NCBI GenBank assembly: GCA_963691885.1
Contig: OY829843.1
Span: forward strand, 2,976,001 to 3,040,000
Length of the DNA stretch: 64,000 nucleotides
DNA from: G963691885 sp963691885
GTDB taxonomy: Bacteria; Pseudomonadota; Alphaproteobacteria; UBA8366; Aestuariispiraceae
Direction: 5' to 3'
Part shown: positions 8,470-16,577 of the stretch, piece by piece
Layout of the letters: every line of letters starts with the position of its first letter
Numbering within the stretch: position 1 is the stretch's first letter
The notes under the pieces: model-generated
What the model saw: the letters and a program-made list of their open reading frames with translations, nothing else
Databases searched by the model: none
What the model was told of the DNA's origin: nothing
Position numbers and translations under genes: made by a program

Positions 8470-9906
8470 ATGTCAGGGTCGGACAGGATCACACAGGACT
8501 ACCAGAATCTCTCAATGCTGATGGATGAGGTTGTCGGGATCGCAACACAATTCCACCGTAAATTGCCGGAACATCCGGTTGGAACGCCGGACACGACAAT
8601 GGCCAAGCAGCCATTGGCCGATGACGGGATTGGCGGGGCGGCGGCCCTGGAAAGGTTTGAAGCGGAAATCGCCCCCTATCTTTCCGGCAGTATTGGCCCC
8701 CGCTATTTGGGATATGTTACCGGCGGGGCGACCCCGGCGGCCATGATGGGGGATTGGTTGGCCGCAGCCGTCGATCAGAACACGGCCAGCCCGGGTGATT
8801 CTATTGCGGCGGCGCTGACACACCGAACCATTGCAATGTTGTGTGCCTTATTTGATTTGCCCGATTCAGGTGCGGAAAACGGATTCGACGGGACCTTTAC
8901 TACAGGTGCACAGGGCGCAAATACACTGGCCAGTCTGTGCTTTAGACAATGGGCTGGACGCCGGCAGGGCGTAAATCCAGATCGAGAGGGTATTGCCGCG
9001 TTGAACGGGGTTGAGATCTTCGCCGCGTCACCCCATTCCACAATGCTGAAATCCCTCGGGTTAACGGGATTTGGACGCAATGCCTATCGGCAGGTTGCAA
9101 CGCTGGAGGGGCGCGAGGCAATGGATGTTGTCGATTTGCAGCGCTGTCTTGAGCAGAGTGAGGCGGCCCATAAAATTGTCATCGCAAGTGCCGGGATCGT
9201 CTCAACCGGGGACAGTGAAAACCTTTCTGCCATTGCGGATCTTTGCGATCGGTATGACTGCTGGCTGCATGTGGATGGTGCCTTTGGCCTTTACGCCAGG
9301 TTGTTGCCGGACTATCGGGACCAAGTTGCGGGCGTCGAACGGGCGGATTCAATTACAACCGATTGCCATAAATGGCTGAACGTTCCCTATGACAGTGGAT
9401 TGTTCCTGACGCGGCATCTGGACCTGCTGGAAGAGGCCCTGGGTCTGACGGCTGCTTATCTCAAGACGGACGATCCGGCCCCTTCCTATATCAATCGCTC
9501 GCTCGAAAGCTCCCAACGGTTTCGCGCCCTGCCGGTCTGGATGAGCCTTGTTGCCTATGGCCGGAACGGTATTGCCGCGATGATCGAAAACTCCTGTAAA
9601 CGCGCCAAGGCGCTTGGGGAGCGGATTGATCAAATGGATGGTTTTGAATGCCTGGCACCCGTGCGGTTGAACATTGTGCTGTTCCGGGCCGTAAGCGGGG
9701 ATATCGAAACGTCAAACCGCGATCAGAAAGCGATTATGGAGGCCATCAATCGCACCGGTAAGGTCTTTGTCACCCCCGGATTGTTCGAGGGAAAGAGCGG
9801 AATGCGCGCCGCCTTCAGCAACTGGATGACCGACGAAGCGGATGTCGAGACAATCTCAGACGGTCTGAAGGCTGGGTTAGAGGCTTTTCGAGCGGGCGAA
9901 ATTTAA
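8470..9906 (+). CDS. PLP-dependent decarboxylase (group II, aromatic amino acid decarboxylase-like)
   Basis: 478 residues. Group II decarboxylase features are visible: WLHVDGAFGLYARL (the Asp that pairs with the PLP pyridine nitrogen) and TTDCHKWLNVPYDSG, with the Schiff-base Lys at residue 301. The family includes aromatic-L-amino-acid, glutamate and diaminobutyrate decarboxylases; some members instead perform aldehyde-forming oxidation or deamination. The substrate cannot be assigned. A good ribosome binding site (AGGAAGG, 8454-8460) precedes ATG 8470. It lies 24 bases after the dehydratase gene and 13 bases before the PhzF-like gene, so it is almost certainly in the same operon. Confidence 0.9.
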   Translation: MSGSDRITQDYQNLSMLMDEVVGIATQFHRKLPEHPVGTPDTTMAKQPLADDGIGGAAALERFEAEIAPYLSGSIGPRYLGYVTGGATPAAMMGDWLAAAVDQNTASPGDSIAAALTHRTIAMLCALFDLPDSGAENGFDGTFTTGAQGANTLASLCFRQWAGRRQGVNPDREGIAALNGVEIFAASPHSTMLKSLGLTGFGRNAYRQVATLEGREAMDVVDLQRCLEQSEAAHKIVIASAGIVSTGDSENLSAIADLCDRYDCWLHVDGAFGLYARLLPDYRDQVAGVERADSITTDCHKWLNVPYDSGLFLTRHLDLLEEALGLTAAYLKTDDPAPSYINRSLESSQRFRALPVWMSLVAYGRNGIAAMIENSCKRAKALGERIDQMDGFECLAPVRLNIVLFRAVSGDIETSNRDQKAIMEAINRTGKVFVTPGLFEGKSGMRAAFSNWMTDEADVETISDGLKAGLEAFRAGEI

Positions 9907-9919
9907 GAGGATTGGAATA

Positions 9920-10714
9920 ATGCAGGAACTGGATCTTTATCAGGTCGACGCTTTCACGGACCGTCCCTTCGCAGGTAATCCAGCGGCTGTGGTCCCCTTG
10001 GTGAGTTGGCTCGACACCGCGGTCATGCAGGCGATTGCCCTTGAAAACAACCTTTCAGAGACCGTGTTCTTCATTCCGCTTCGCGACGATCCTGACTATG
10101 ACTTTCACATTCGCTGGTTTACCCCAGCGGTCGAGGTGGATCTCTGTGGGCATGCGACCTTGGCGGCGGCATGGATTCTGTTCAACAAACTGGCGTATGA
10201 CCAAGATGAGATCCGGTTCAAGTCGAGGTCCGGTCTTCTGACAGTGTCGAGAAACGGGAACCAGGTTGTTCTGGATTTCCCGACGCTGGCTGGTCAGGAT
10301 CTGCCCGTCCCGGAAGGGCTGGAGGACGCCATCGGGCAAAGGATTATCGGGTTCCGTCGGGCGCGCAAGAATATGGCGATCCTGAAGGATGAGGCCGCGG
10401 TATTGGCGGTCGATCCCGACCTGAAATTCGTTGCCGGCCTGGAAGGTGACGGTCTGATCGTTACCGCAGCGGGGGAAAACAGTGATTGCGCATCCCGATA
10501 TTTTGCGCCGCATGCCGGTATTGATGAGGACCCGGTCACCGGCTCGGCCCATTGCACGATTATTCCGTATTGGGCGGAGCAATTGGGGCGTACAGAGATT
10601 TTTGCGAAACAGGTTTCGGGCCGGGTTGGAGATTTGTATTGCACGATGGCCGGCGACAGGGTTCGGATTGCTGGCGAAGGTGTCCTGTTTCTGACCGGCA
10701 CGATCCGCATATAG
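9920..10714 (+). CDS. PhzF family isomerase/epimerase
   Basis: 264 residues with the typical PhzF N-terminus YQVDAFTDRPFAGNPAAV. The motif ENNLSETVFF carries the likely catalytic Glu (residue 47, matching Glu45 of PhzF), followed by IRWFTPAVEVDLCGHATLA and, in the second half, EDPVTGSAHC. Family members have the diaminopimelate epimerase fold and move protons or double bonds in small acids. No other phenazine genes are nearby, so a phenazine role is unlikely; a role in processing a product of the upstream PLP enzymes is more plausible but is inference. Confidence 0.92.
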   Translation: MQELDLYQVDAFTDRPFAGNPAAVVPLVSWLDTAVMQAIALENNLSETVFFIPLRDDPDYDFHIRWFTPAVEVDLCGHATLAAAWILFNKLAYDQDEIRFKSRSGLLTVSRNGNQVVLDFPTLAGQDLPVPEGLEDAIGQRIIGFRRARKNMAILKDEAAVLAVDPDLKFVAGLEGDGLIVTAAGENSDCASRYFAPHAGIDEDPVTGSAHCTIIPYWAEQLGRTEIFAKQVSGRVGDLYCTMAGDRVRIAGEGVLFLTGTIRI

Positions 10715-10785
10715 GGACTATACGCGGCGAGAGGATCAGGTCACAGTAGAGACATCGGGCACACGTTCATCCAAACGGAGGGGCC

Positions 10786-11295
10786 ATGCTGCACCAAGCT
10801 GCATCTGATCAGGACCAACACGACCCGCTCTCGATTGAGATCGTCTCGGATGGTGACGCGCTTGCGTTCGTAAAAACGCTTTTTGTGGAATATGCCGAGG
10901 CATTTGATCACGCTTTGTGCTTTGAGGGCTTTGACCGGGAGTTGGAACTGCTGCCCGCGCCTTATTCCGCGCCGAAGGGCGCTCTGCTGCTTGCAAGAAT
11001 TGACGGCCGCCCAGCCGGTTGTGTTGCGTTGACGCCGGTGAAACCAAAGACAGTGGAGATCAAGCGCCTTTTCGTGCGCCCTGCCTATCGTGGGCATGGA
11101 TTGGGTCGTCGTTTGACAAAGGCAGCCATGGATCAGGCCAGGCGTATGCAGTACCGAAAACTGACCCTCGAAACCGTACCCGCGACGATGGCGGTCGCAG
11201 AGGTTGTCTATCGCGAACTCGGCTTTACGCGCGATGAAGATGAGCGCTCGGAGATCGGCGGGGATATTGTCCGGTACCATCTTGCATTAAAGTAA
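10786..11295 (+). CDS. GNAT family N-acetyltransferase
   Basis: 169 residues. The acetyl-CoA binding core is visible in KRLFVRPAYRGHGLGRRLTKAA (motif A, the R-x-x-G-x-G/A pattern), preceded by the strand with GCVALTPV and followed by TLETVPATMAVAEVVYRELGF (motif B). The substrate is not predictable. ATG 10786 follows CGGAGGGG. It is 71 bases after the PhzF-like gene in the same direction and may be the last gene of the operon. Most relatives with this length acetylate small amines or N-termini. Confidence 0.88.
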   Translation: MLHQAASDQDQHDPLSIEIVSDGDALAFVKTLFVEYAEAFDHALCFEGFDRELELLPAPYSAPKGALLLARIDGRPAGCVALTPVKPKTVEIKRLFVRPAYRGHGLGRRLTKAAMDQARRMQYRKLTLETVPATMAVAEVVYRELGFTRDEDERSEIGGDIVRYHLALK

Positions 11296-11402
11296 ACTCT
11301 TCGGCGTGACTTGACCGAAAGCGCAAGAAGCGGGTGGGGCGGCTCGGTTTGGCAGGCTAGTCTTACAACCGTCGAAACAGATTGAATGCAGGATGCTTTG
11401 CC

Positions 11403-12332
11403 ATGTTAACCTCTGAAATCAAAAGCGCCGATACGCAGGACGGGATAAATACCAGCCATGGCGATTATGGGCGGGTTGCGCGTGCACTTGAATATGTAGT
11501 TGAGCATTTTGAGACCCAGCCGAGCCTGGAAGATATCGCGGCCCATGCGGGGGTCAGTCCTCATCACTTCCAGCGTCTGTTCACGCGTTGGGTCGGGTTG
11601 AGCCCGAAAAAATTCATGCAGGCGCTCTCACTGGAACAGGCCAAAGCCAGGCTGACCGAGAATGAATCCGTTTTGGAAGCCGCATTTGATGCAGGGTTGA
11701 GTGGTCCAGGTCGGCTGCACGATCTTTTTGTCACCCATGAGGCGCTGACACCGGGTGACTATAAGGCGATGGGGCGGGATCTTATTATCCGGTACGGCTT
11801 TCATGAGGGACCGTTTGGCACAACAATCCTGTTTGTGTCTCCACGTGGATTATGTGGCCTCGCCTTTGTTGATGCCCGCGGGCAGGAGGCTTGTTTCCAG
11901 GACATGGCCGATCGTTTCGCCCTGTCGACCCTGGTGCAGGATCAAGACGCGACTGCTGCTTTGATGGGGCAGATTTTTCACATGCCAGGGGCCGCAGGTG
12001 AGACAGACCATCCGCCCCTTCGTCTGGTCCTGAAAGGGACAGCCTTTCAGATAAAGGTCTGGCAGGCCCTAATGGCAATTCCCCCCGGTGGACTGACCAC
12101 CTATGGCACAGTCGCAAATGCGATGGGGATGGGCGGGGCGGCGTCCCGCGCGGTGGGGACGGCCGTCGGGGCGAACCCGATTTCATGGCTCATACCCTGT
12201 CACCGGGTGATCAGGAATTCTGGGATGCTTGGCGGCTATCGCTGGGGGCTTCCGCGAAAACTGGCCATGATGGGTTGGGAAGAAAACGGCCTTCCGGCCC
12301 CCAATGGCGGCCAGCTGCAAAACGTCGCTTAG
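11403..12332 (+). CDS. AraC-type HTH fused to methylated-DNA-protein cysteine methyltransferase (Ada-like)
   Basis: About 309 residues. An N-terminal AraC helix-turn-helix region (LEDIAAHAGVSPHHFQRLF, about residues 40-60) is fused to a C-terminal Ogt/AGT domain. The alkyl-accepting Cys is residue 266 in the motif PCHRVI; the preceding helix FQIKVWQAL and the following GGYRWGLPRK are also typical. The N-terminal zinc/Cys phosphotriester-repair domain of E. coli Ada is missing, so methyl-triester sensing is not expected. The protein should reverse O6-alkylguanine damage and may regulate genes. ATG 11403 is chosen; a TTG at 11382 is a less likely alternative. Confidence 0.9.
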   Translation: MLTSEIKSADTQDGINTSHGDYGRVARALEYVVEHFETQPSLEDIAAHAGVSPHHFQRLFTRWVGLSPKKFMQALSLEQAKARLTENESVLEAAFDAGLSGPGRLHDLFVTHEALTPGDYKAMGRDLIIRYGFHEGPFGTTILFVSPRGLCGLAFVDARGQEACFQDMADRFALSTLVQDQDATAALMGQIFHMPGAAGETDHPPLRLVLKGTAFQIKVWQALMAIPPGGLTTYGTVANAMGMGGAASRAVGTAVGANPISWLIPCHRVIRNSGMLGGYRWGLPRKLAMMGWEENGLPAPNGGQLQNVA

Positions 12333-12370
12333 AACTGAACCTCATCCGGCAGTATATTGCCAGGGTCAAG

Positions 12371-13062
12371 TCACTGATCAGTTTGTTCAGCCTGGCGAAT
12401 GAAAACGCCAAGGTCGTCCTTTAGACGATGAACATCGTCAATACTGCTGGAGTCTTTGAGGCGACTGCGGATGCTGCGCACATTGTCAATGATGGCGCTA
12501 TCGCCTGTCAAAAGAAACGCCCTTTGAGCCCTCTCAAAAGCGATGGCACAATCCATACGTTCAGCCTCTAACGAAGTTCCAAGTTTTATTGCTTCAAACT
12601 TCGTAGTCTCGTTTATTGCTCGAAAGGCTTGGCGAAGACTGCGGCGAAACCCCTTTTCATTGTCAGGGCTAAATTCGATCCAGTCAGTTCTTGTGAGATC
12701 GGATGGCGGTTTCGCACCCTGAGATTTGACGATGATAAGTGGTTTTCCGCACATAACAGCAAAGCCAAGTTCCATCGCAATGTTGGCGAATGTTTCTGGA
12801 CGTGTTTGCTCTGTGAATATAGCGATTGTAAAGCCAGTGCCACGGATCAATTCTAGGATTCGGTGCAGAAAATCACCCCCGCCGGTTGTCGAAGTGGCGT
12901 CCAGAATATTGTACTCTGCTCGGAATTTACGATTTCAAAGATAAGAGTGTCTAGATTTGGTGGTGCTCCGATTTGACGCATTATGAATGCGCTTTTTGGA
13001 TAAAGGCTCGTTGGCGCGTTGTCGAGAATGTCTTCTGATATTGGCGAGAAGATTAGTGCCAA
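12371..13062 (-). pseudogene. Frameshifted TIR / nucleoside 2-deoxyribosyltransferase-like protein
   Basis: Two overlapping frames read as one protein interrupted near base 12935. The first part starts at TTG 13062, with GAGG overlapping the upstream gene's stop, and contains SAFIMRQIGAPPNLDTLIFEI. The second frame continues as KFRAEYNILDATSTTGGGDF and FTIAIFTEQTRPETFANIAM, then ELGFAVMCGKPLIIVK. The order (opening strand, polar loop, N...ELG...GKP) resembles the Rossmann-like fold shared by TIR and nucleoside deoxyribosyltransferase proteins, whose conserved Glu is catalytic. One missing base would join the parts; a sequencing error cannot be excluded. The C-terminal ~60 residues are helical and charged. 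The family call is by pattern only. Local GC is lower than the flanks. Confidence 0.5.
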
Positions 13063-13064
13063 AA

Positions 13065-13238
13065 CTACCTCTTCTTTTTCTCCCGTATGCCCTTGTAAGG
13101 ACCCGGCGTTTTCTTGTGTTCCAAAATTCGGCCGGTAGAGGAATCAATTTTGACGTAGCGGTTGGTTACAGGGTTTTTAACCTGTACCCGTGCCTTGACT
13201 GCCCCGGTTCTGTGGTTGGTCCCCGTGTTGGTTGCCAT
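13065..13238 (-). CDS. Small basic hypothetical protein (57 aa)
   Basis: Open frame from ATG 13238 to TAG 13065, with AGGAG correctly placed upstream (near 13248-13252). The product has 57 residues and is rich in Lys/Arg, with a central segment VKNPVTNRYVKIDSSTGRIL followed by a K-T-P-G-P-Y-K-G motif and a basic tail ending KKKR. The N-P-x-T-x-x-Y-V-K-I-D-x-x-T-G-R-I pattern looks like a conserved small-protein family rather than a chance frame, but I cannot name it. Its stop overlaps the ribosome binding site of the TIR/NDT-like gene, so the two are probably translationally coupled. No function is assigned. Confidence 0.6.
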   Translation of the reverse strand: MATNTGTNHRTGAVKARVQVKNPVTNRYVKIDSSTGRILEHKKTPGPYKGIREKKKR

Positions 13239-13297
13239 AAAGAAACACTCCTATTCGCGACTTTATAGAACAGTTTCACATGTTCAACAATAAATGG

Positions 13298-14092
13298 CTA
13301 TTCGACGCCGCCCCAGGCGATGAAATGCGGGTTTTCGAAGATGTCATTCTTGGCGTAGCGGAAGGGGGAACCGTCTTCGGTTGTGACCCGACCGCCGGCT
13401 GCATTCAGGACGGCATGACCTGCCGCTGTGTCCCATTCCATTGTCCGGCCAAAACGTGGATAAAGGTCAGCCTCGCCACTGGCAACGAGGCAGAATTTCA
13501 GGGAGCTGCCGGCATTTCTGGTTTCAGCCAGGGTGCGACCGGCGAGGAATTTCTCCAACACCTCTGGGTCGCCGTGACGACGGCTGGCAACAATGGTCAG
13601 CCCTGCTTCTGGCTCTTCCCGGACATGGATCGGCTGACGTGTTCCCGTTTCGTCAATCTTGAAAGCGCCGAGCCCGTCCGCGCCAGCATAGAGTACACCA
13701 AGGGCAGGGGCAAAGACGACGCCAAGAATAGCCTCTCGGTCGTCGATCAGGCCAATATTCACGGTGAACTCACCATTACGGTTCAGGAATTCCTTAGTGC
13801 CGTCCAACGGATCCACAAGCCAAAACGGACCATCACCGATATCAGGCAAGGACCCTGCGCTTGCTGCCTCTTCGGCCACCACGGGGATGTCCGGCGTAAT
13901 CTCCCTTAACGCCGGGACGATGATTGCCTCTGCCTTCACGTCTGCCTGTGTTACGGGGGAATCGTCTGCCTTAAATTCCGCCTGAAAGTCAGTTGCGTAT
14001 ACGGCCATGATCTCTGCGGCCGCCCGCCGGGCGAGATCGCATATGGCATCCACCAGTGCTTCGTCAGGTACAACGCTGCGATGTGACTGCAT
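13298..14092 (-). CDS. cysQ: 3'(2'),5'-bisphosphate nucleotidase CysQ
   Basis: 264 residues of the inositol monophosphatase superfamily. DDSPVTQADVKAE carries the first metal ligands, VVAEEA the Glu ligands, and WLVDPLDGTKEF with the following NRNGEFTVNIGLI is the CysQ-type signature; WDTAAGHAVLNAAGG is the C-terminal metal motif. CysQ removes the 3'-phosphate from PAP made during sulfate assimilation and sulfotransfer. Its ATG overlaps the stop of the upstream CoxL-like gene by one base (TAATG), so translation is probably coupled, although a functional link between the two is not obvious. Confidence 0.92.
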   Translation of the reverse strand: MQSHRSVVPDEALVDAICDLARRAAAEIMAVYATDFQAEFKADDSPVTQADVKAEAIIVPALREITPDIPVVAEEAASAGSLPDIGDGPFWLVDPLDGTKEFLNRNGEFTVNIGLIDDREAILGVVFAPALGVLYAGADGLGAFKIDETGTRQPIHVREEPEAGLTIVASRRHGDPEVLEKFLAGRTLAETRNAGSSLKFCLVASGEADLYPRFGRTMEWDTAAGHAVLNAAGGRVTTEDGSPFRYAKNDIFENPHFIAWGGVE

Positions 14093-16425
14093 TACTCAGC
14101 CCTTCCTGCACCGTTTATGATTTGCCACAGCGACTGAGGGGTCGCTGGCATATCAATATGCGTGACGCCGTAATCCGATAATGCATCAACCAATGCGTTA
14201 ATGATCGCCGGTGGGGCCCCGATGGCGCCTGCCTCGCCAGCACCTTTTACACCCAGCGGGATAGCGGTGCAGGGGGCGTCTTCAAAATAGGTGAAGTCGA
14301 CCTGCGCCATGTCGTCGGCACGAGGCATTGTGTAATCCATGAACGAGCCGGACAGCAATTGACCGCTTTCTTCGTCATAAACGGTGCTTTCCAGCAATGC
14401 CTGACCCAAACCCTGGCCGATGCCGCCATGTACCTGACCGGCTAGTGTTAGCGGATTGATGACCGTTCCGAAATCATCGACAACGGTGTAGCGCTTGATT
14501 TCGACCGATCCGGTGTCCTTGTCGATTTCGAGTTCGCAAACATGGCACCCGTTCGGATATGTCTTGGCCGGGCCCTTAAAGAACTCGGCTGCTTTCAGGC
14601 CCGGTTCCATTCCCTCTGGCAGGTTTGCGGCATCCATGGCAGCTTTCGCGATCTCGCCAAGTGACATAGAGCGATCGGTCCCTGCAACTGTGTAAACACC
14701 GTCTTCATACTCAATATCGCCATCGGCTGTTTCCATCGCGTGACCCGCAATACGGCGGCCTTTTTCGAGGACAGACTCGCTGGCCATTGAGGTGGCAGTG
14801 CCGCCCTCTGATGTCGCGCGGGAACCACCGGTGCCAGATCCGGTCAAGACAATGTCCGAGTCACCCTGCACAATGGTGACATCATTGATATGGATGCCAA
14901 GGCGAGCCGCAACGATCTGTTTATAAGTCGTCTCGTGACCCTGCCCGTTGTTCTGAGAACCGATCAAGACTGTCACATGACCGCTGTTATCGACATCAAG
15001 CGTGGCTGTCTCGCCGCCGCCAGCCCCACAGGCTTCGATATAATAGGCAAGACCCAGACCGCGTAACTTGCCATCATTGGCGCTGCTCGTGCGTCGTTCC
15101 GCAAACCCGTCCCGATCAGCGCGCTCAATCGCAACTTCCATATTGCGCTGGAATTTACCACTGTCATAGGTGGCCTCCAGCGCTGTTGTGTAGGGCATCT
15201 GATCTTCGGGAATAAAGTTACGGCGACGAATCTCTGCCACGTCTACGCCAAGTTCGCGCGCGGCCTTGTCGATCGTGCGTTCCACCAAATAGGCGGCTTC
15301 GGGGCGGCCGGCGCCGCGATAGGCATCAACCGGGACGGTATTGGTAAAGACGCCTTTAACCTCAACATGGATATGAGGGGTCGTGTAGACCGCAGCCAGC
15401 ATCTGTGAACCGGCAAATGTTGGAATAAAGGGGGCAAAGTTGGAAAGATAGGCCCCCAGATTGGCGGTTGTGTGCACCTTCAGACCAAGGAAACGATACT
15501 CAGAATCCATGGCCAGTTTGATCTTGCTGACATGGTCCCGGCCTTGATCGTCCGACACAAAGCCGTCCGCTGACCGTTCTGCGTTCCATTTTACCGGGCG
15601 ACCCAGTTCTTTGGCCGCAAAACAGACAAGGGGTTGTTCCGGATAGAGGAAGATTTTCATCCCAAACCCGCCGCCAACATCCGGAGTGACAACCCGAACC
15701 TGCGCCGGATCTACATTAAAGATGTTTTCCGCCAGCTGGTTTTTCAGGTTATGCGGTCCCTGACTGGTGGTGTAGAGCACATAGCGACCATCCTCGAAGG
15801 CACCGATCGCGTTACGCGGTTCCATGGAATTCACGATGATCCGGTTGTTGATGAGGGTCAGATCAACAACATGGGCGGCCTTGGCAATGGCGTCATCTAC
15901 CGCCGCGCGGTCGCCCATTTCCCAGTCAAAACAGGTATTGTTCGGGGCCTGATCCCAGACCTGGGGCTGTCCCGGGTCGGCTGCGTTGGCGGTAGATGTC
16001 ACGGCTGCGTGCTCATCATAATCAACATAGACAAGGCCCGCGGCATCCTGGGCCTGGGCCAGCGTCTCGGCAATCACCATACAGACGGGGTCGCCAACAT
16101 GACGCACGACGCCCTGGGCCAGAACGGAGCGAGGGGGCTCAACCAGCGGCGACCCATTGGCCTGTTTCAGTGGGAACTTGTTGGGCATGGTGCCCAGACC
16201 GGCGGCCTTGATATCGTCGCCCGTGATGATTTTAAGGACACCCGGTGACTGCAGAGCGTCTTCAAGGTCGATGCTGTTGATTGTGCCGCTAGCGATGGGG
16301 GAGCGCACGAAACAGGCATGGGCCTGGCCAGCCAGGTTGATGTCGTCTGTGAATTTACCGGTGCCGGTCAGAAAACGCTGGTCTTCCGTTCTCAAAATCG
16401 ATTGCCCAAGTCCAAACTGACCCAT
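14092..16425 (-). CDS. Xanthine dehydrogenase family molybdopterin-binding subunit (form II CoxL-like)
   Basis: 777 residues from ATG 16425, which has AGGAG 8 bases upstream; a longer in-frame start at 16506 lacks family support. The N-terminus GLGQSILRTEDQRFLTGTGK is typical of large subunits of molybdenum hydroxylases. The active-site loop is AYRGAGR (368-374), the form II signature; true CO dehydrogenases carry AYxCSFR. The catalytic Glu is residue 731 in KGAGEAGAIGAPP. The enzyme should hydroxylate an organic substrate using a Mo-cofactor, but the [2Fe-2S] and FAD subunits that normally sit beside it are absent from the window. Neighbours are an AMMECR1 gene upstream and cysQ downstream. 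Confidence 0.9.
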   Translation of the reverse strand: MGQFGLGQSILRTEDQRFLTGTGKFTDDINLAGQAHACFVRSPIASGTINSIDLEDALQSPGVLKIITGDDIKAAGLGTMPNKFPLKQANGSPLVEPPRSVLAQGVVRHVGDPVCMVIAETLAQAQDAAGLVYVDYDEHAAVTSTANAADPGQPQVWDQAPNNTCFDWEMGDRAAVDDAIAKAAHVVDLTLINNRIIVNSMEPRNAIGAFEDGRYVLYTTSQGPHNLKNQLAENIFNVDPAQVRVVTPDVGGGFGMKIFLYPEQPLVCFAAKELGRPVKWNAERSADGFVSDDQGRDHVSKIKLAMDSEYRFLGLKVHTTANLGAYLSNFAPFIPTFAGSQMLAAVYTTPHIHVEVKGVFTNTVPVDAYRGAGRPEAAYLVERTIDKAARELGVDVAEIRRRNFIPEDQMPYTTALEATYDSGKFQRNMEVAIERADRDGFAERRTSSANDGKLRGLGLAYYIEACGAGGGETATLDVDNSGHVTVLIGSQNNGQGHETTYKQIVAARLGIHINDVTIVQGDSDIVLTGSGTGGSRATSEGGTATSMASESVLEKGRRIAGHAMETADGDIEYEDGVYTVAGTDRSMSLGEIAKAAMDAANLPEGMEPGLKAAEFFKGPAKTYPNGCHVCELEIDKDTGSVEIKRYTVVDDFGTVINPLTLAGQVHGGIGQGLGQALLESTVYDEESGQLLSGSFMDYTMPRADDMAQVDFTYFEDAPCTAIPLGVKGAGEAGAIGAPPAIINALVDALSDYGVTHIDMPATPQSLWQIINGAGRAE

Positions 16426-16577
16426 CGGTCTTTCTCCTGTCGTATGAAGCGTGAACGTGAAGAATGCCCCGTCCATAAACGCGCTGACGTTTCGCGGCAT
16501 ACCCAATCATAAACCCGCCAGTGTGCCGGTCAATCGGTGAAACGACGCAGTAAAGAATTTCTGCTGTTCCAGAAAGG

